Shown: in pieces, positions 55,982 to 64,000 of the stretch
How positions within the stretch are numbered: the stretch's first letter is position 1
Layout of the letters: each line of letters begins with the position of its first letter
Translations under genes and position numbers: made by a program
Notes under the pieces: generated by a model
What the model saw: the letters and a program-made list of their open reading frames with translations, nothing else
The model's database searches: none
Told to the model about the DNA's origin: nothing
Assembly (NCBI GenBank): GCA_025093555.1
Contig: JAIWNF010000007.1
Coordinates: forward strand, 620,001-684,000
Source of the DNA: Circinella umbellata
Taxonomy: Eukaryota > Mucoromycota > Mucoromycetes > Mucorales > Lichtheimiaceae
DNA length: 64,000 bases
Direction: 5' to 3'

Positions 55982-55996
55982 GGGTGGGTGGGTGGG
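55982..55996 (+). other. G-quadruplex motif (four GGG runs, 1-nt loops)
   Basis: GGGTGGGTGGGTGGG on the + strand, 59 bp beyond the GRX5 stop and 373 bp upstream of the Ca2+-ATPase start (both genes on the minus strand). Four G3 tracts with single-T loops are the most stable class of predicted parallel quadruplex. A GGGGGGAGGG run lies about 60 bp away (55918-55928). Confidence 0.7.
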
Positions 55997-56054
55997 TGTG
56001 TTGTGTAAATACAAAGTTGTTTGAAGGGATACGATTTGAAAACTTTCTTTTTAT

Positions 56055-56822
56055 TTATTGTTGATCGGCCAATTCTTCTGGTACAATTCCTTCCTTAATC
56101 AAAAGATCTTCTAAATCACCGGATTGATGCATATTAAGTAAAATATCACAACCACCAACGAATTCACCCTTAATATAAACTTGAGGAATAGTAGGCCATT
56201 CAGAATATTCCTTGATACCTTGTCTCAAATCAGCATCTTCCAAAACATTATAAGTTTGTACTTTATCAAAATCAACTCCTTGGACTTGCATAATTTGAAC
56301 TGCTGCACGACTGAAACCACACTATATTATTATTATATAATAAGATTAATTATTTTCCTTATCTTCACTTTTTACCAATATAAATAAACTTTAATTTTAC
56401 CATAGGTTGATCAGGTGTACCCTTCATAAACAATACAACATCCTTTGACTTGACATCCTAATTTTTTTTTTTTTAAAAAAAAATAGATATATAAATAAAT
56501 AGCCATGTAAATTGCTCTTTCTTTATATTCATTTCTTACTTTATCAAGTTGTTGACGTAAAGAGTCAGACAACCAACGAGCCCACATAGGTCCATTAGCT
56601 CGTGCGTTAATCGTAGGACGAATAAGAGTAGACTATTATAAATAAAAGTAGATTCTATTTAGCACACATGCAAAATAAAAAAAAGGGGGGGGAGGAGAAA
56701 CAGTGATCACATTGACAGGTACATGTTTGATTTTTCTTCGCACTTTTTCTTTCTTTCATTTCATTTCTATATATTTTTAAAATAAGACTTACGGTACGTG
56801 TAGCAGCACGGAAAAAGTTCAT
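56055..56822 (-). CDS. GRX5: Monothiol glutaredoxin Grx5, mitochondrial
   Basis: CGFS-type glutaredoxin that transfers Fe-S clusters in mitochondria. Four exons: 56793-56822, 56540-56632, 56401-56457, 56055-56321; 148 residues, the family norm. The N-terminus [20 protein letters not shown] has an Arg/Ser/Thr-rich, acid-free mitochondrial presequence. Core: [38 protein letters not shown] with the CGFS active site split at its Cys by intron 3, [20 protein letters not shown] with the glutathione-binding TIPQVY and GGCD motifs, and [13 protein letters not shown]. No key residue is missing. Confidence 0.96.
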
Positions 56823-57821
56823 TTTTTTAATGTACAAAGATCGGTTGATTGGTAAGAAAAATAAAGATCGAAAGAACCATGTTTCTTTTTTATCATTTCT
56901 GTGTTTTTCTTTTTATTATTCAAAGTCCGATATGGGCTATTTTATTTGCAGACTAGTACTTTTTTTCTTTTGTTATAATACTAGACATGTGGTAGTCAAG
57001 CTCCATGTCCAGCATGTTAATATCGATATTATTATTAATATTAATATTATTATTGTTGCTGTTACGAACACGTCCTAAGTAATCTTCCAGGTTACTTGCA
57101 CTTCCTTCCATGATAATGTTGCTGTTCTGCATATTTATCATGGCAGGAGTGTATGGGTTTCTCTTGAATGTGTTCTCTGTGAACGACGGGTCATTGAAAT
57201 AAATTTATTTTGGTAGAGAGAAAAATACAAATCTTTTTATATATTTAGCAAAACAGTAAGACTAATTTATTTTTTCATGCATTGTCAATAAAGAGTGTAT
57301 TTGGTCATAGGTGATTATCAATTGTTTGTTTTTCCATGTATCATCTTCACAATGACAAGCAAATACTGTCTCATTTTTCTTTCACTAATCCATGTACCAA
57401 TATGCAGAACAATAATAAAAATTACGATTGATGATCTTTTTTTTTACATTCTAACCAACATACGTAGATACTTATTTTTTCATTATTACTATTATGATGT
57501 CTTATTTCTATAATTGCTAGAAAGAATGACTTTCTTATGATAGTCTTTTTCTAATTTTTCAATCGATATCAATCAAGTATGGTTACTTATTTTACTGATA
57601 TCGTTTAGGATTATTCTAATCAAGCTGCTTTTTTTAACTGTCTTTATATTATAGTATATATATAAAAGTCAAATGAAATAGTATAATTTACACTTGGTAT
57701 CTAGTAACTAAAAAAAAAATTAAGATGGCGCGCTTTGGCGCGATTTAGATTTCGCGTCTCTCTTCTTTCTCACTTTTTATACAAACTTGACATAAAGCCA
57801 ATAACTTGCCGCGTTACAATC
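56823..57821. promoter_or_regulatory. Divergent GRX5/SMC5 intergenic region with E2F-like sites and a short uORF
   Basis: About 1 kb. Close to SMC5 it holds TTTGGCGC at 57734-57741 (perfect E2F consensus TTTSGCGC) and TTTCGCGT at 57750-57757. An upstream ATG at 57725 opens an 8-codon ORF ending at the TAG 57746-57748, before the main ATG at 57822. A minus-strand ORF at 56953-57141 is Asn-rich and not convincing. Confidence 0.5.
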
Positions 57822-62871
<5,050 letters not shown>

Positions 62872-63208
62872 AAACAATTACCTTCTCCTCCAAATTTTAA
62901 ATATATTTCTCATGTACCATTTCTTACTTTTATTTTATGCAATAGTATTTTTCATTACACATCAAAATAAAAAACAGTGCTTCCTCTCTTGTACTATAAA
63001 TTTTATTCGCTCTCAATTCTTTTTTTGGAAATGGGGGTTTAAAAAAAATGGCTTACTCGGACTCCCAGGTGGATATGCATGTTCATGTGTGTGTGGGTGT
63101 GTGTAGCCGCAGTAAAACCGACATTTAGTATATAAAGCTCTCAGTTCTTCTTTTTTTTCTTTTTATTTCTTTTTATTTCTCAACATTTCTTTTTCTTTTT
63201 TTTATTAA
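62872..63208. other. Intergenic region
   Basis: 337 bp between SMC5 and the last gene, with a GTGTGTG tract near 63088-63104 and CT/T-rich runs (63147-63204) just before the next ATG. No gene seen. Confidence 0.5.
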
Positions 63209-64000
63209 ATGCCTACAATTCCAACTCTAAAAGAGAAGTACGCGTTCGCTACAACTCTCGAAGAACGCCAAGAAATTATAAAACAATATGCCGTTGTTGG
63301 TTCCGATAATTGGTACTACTATCGCGGTTTAACCTTGTTAGCACAGCTTCAAGATACTCTCTTGTCAAGTAATCATCATGTTGAACCACGCCAACCAACC
63401 GAATCTGAATCCAAAGTAGTTGCTGAAACTCAAGACTTGCTACACAAGTATAGCTCATTATCCACTTCAAACTATCAAAAGCTTCGTGCAAGGTTTTATT
63501 TGTTACTTTATACATTGGATCCGACAACATCAACCGCTTATATTCGTGATCAACTTCATTTAATCGATGATGATCCAGAAAATACTTCATACGATCAACA
63601 ACAACAACAAGATGATGAAGAAGAAGACGAAGAAGACGAAGGAACAGGATACACATTCCAACAACAAACAACTGAACAAGAAATAGGAACACCTAGACCT
63701 ACACGTCGTGTAAAACCAGGTGATTTTGATCCAACAATTCTCACGCCCACTCTTGTTTTAGATAAAGCAATTGGACGTAGAGATCGCATTGAAACTACTC
63801 TTGCATTCCCTCATTTACGTGAACGTTATGACAATCCTGATAAAGAACAACAAATTTTACATGAACTGCTATCAACCCCTCTTTCAAAAGATAATGGAAA
63901 AAAAGTTGTACAGCGATTGACTCAATTCGTTAGACAAAACTACCACGGTAGTATCGATCAGTTTCAAACTGAAAAATTGACCATTGAACAATTGGACCTG
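63209..64000 (+). CDS. Hypothetical protein, 5' part; runs off the window
   Basis: An open frame of 264 codons from the ATG at 63209 to the window edge without a stop or intron. The protein begins MPTIPTLKEKYAFATTLEER. Visible: a helical N-terminal ~110 residues (EERQEIIKQYAVVGSDNWYY; LTLLAQLQDTLL; NYQKLRARFYLLLYTLDP), an acidic/Gln linker around 130-150 (QQQQQDDEEEDEEDEG) and a second helical part (GRRDRIETTLAFPHLRERYD; VVQRLTQFVRQNYHG). I do not recognise the family. The leader is the same CT/T-rich type seen before other starts here, supporting the start chosen. Confidence 0.7.
   Translation, partial: MPTIPTLKEKYAFATTLEERQEIIKQYAVVGSDNWYYYRGLTLLAQLQDTLLSSNHHVEPRQPTESESKVVAETQDLLHKYSSLSTSNYQKLRARFYLLLYTLDPTTSTAYIRDQLHLIDDDPENTSYDQQQQQDDEEEDEEDEGTGYTFQQQTTEQEIGTPRPTRRVKPGDFDPTILTPTLVLDKAIGRRDRIETTLAFPHLRERYDNPDKEQQILHELLSTPLSKDNGKKVVQRLTQFVRQNYHGSIDQFQTEKLTIEQLDL

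Noticed and set aside
56953..57141. Asn-rich minus-strand ORF between GRX5 and SMC5
   Set aside because: Its Asn/Ile content is an ATT/AAT microsatellite. The upstream stretch (NPYTPAM) looked like a last exon, but I found no convincing upstream exon.

Overview
This is a window of fungal nuclear DNA. It is AT-rich and densely packed with intron-rich genes; introns are short (mostly 50-120 bp, GT..AG) and each gene has 2-19 exons. The gene set (NOC4, SPB4, RBM22, SF3B2, SMC5, MCM4, GRX5, a DUF1752-type GATA factor and a GT15 mannosyltransferase) is fungal. A full-length cobalamin-dependent methionine synthase, Snapin and eIF3d, together with base composition and intron density, point to an early-diverging lineage, most likely Mucoromycota (Mucorales-like). 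The species cannot be named from the sequence alone. All gene models were spliced by hand; for the named genes the exon lengths sum to whole codons and the exon junctions are in phase.

Layout. 1-5.7 kb: N-terminal part of SF3B2 (-), an unrecognised acidic protein (+), DEAD-box helicase SPB4 (+) and proteasome chaperone PAC3 (-). 5.9-10.5 kb: B12-dependent methionine synthase (-). 11-12.3 kb: a Gln-rich protein of unknown function (+). 13-18.8 kb: fatty aldehyde dehydrogenase (+), arginase (+) and a THEM6-like hotdog thioesterase (-) that needs an 8-nt microexon. 20.5-25.4 kb: V-ATPase subunit B (+) and NOC4 (-). 25.4-34.3 kb: gene-poor and transposon-filled. 34.7-38.4 kb: GT15 mannosyltransferase (-) and RBM22 (-). 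38.7-42.8 kb: MCM4 (+). 45-47.5 kb: GATA factor (+) and Snapin (-). 49-55.6 kb: eIF3d (+) and a PMC1-type Ca2+-ATPase (-). 56-64 kb: GRX5 (-), SMC5 (+) and a truncated unknown gene (+).

The most unusual region is 26681-34270, a nested transposon. The outer element has 377-bp terminal inverted repeats differing at two positions and an 8-bp target duplication. A 5.4-kb Tc1/mariner-like element has inserted at a TA inside its left repeat. The inner element carries a decayed DD34E transposase, a decayed F-box gene as apparent cargo, and subterminal repeats spaced about 20 bp apart.

The host genes cover unrelated housekeeping tasks: splicing, ribosome assembly, translation, replication and repair, metabolism, ion transport and glycosylation. 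There is no operon logic, but some regulation is suggested. MCM4 and SMC5 both have E2F/MBF-like TTTSGCG motifs before the start codon, and the GATA factor has GATA sites in its long upstream region.
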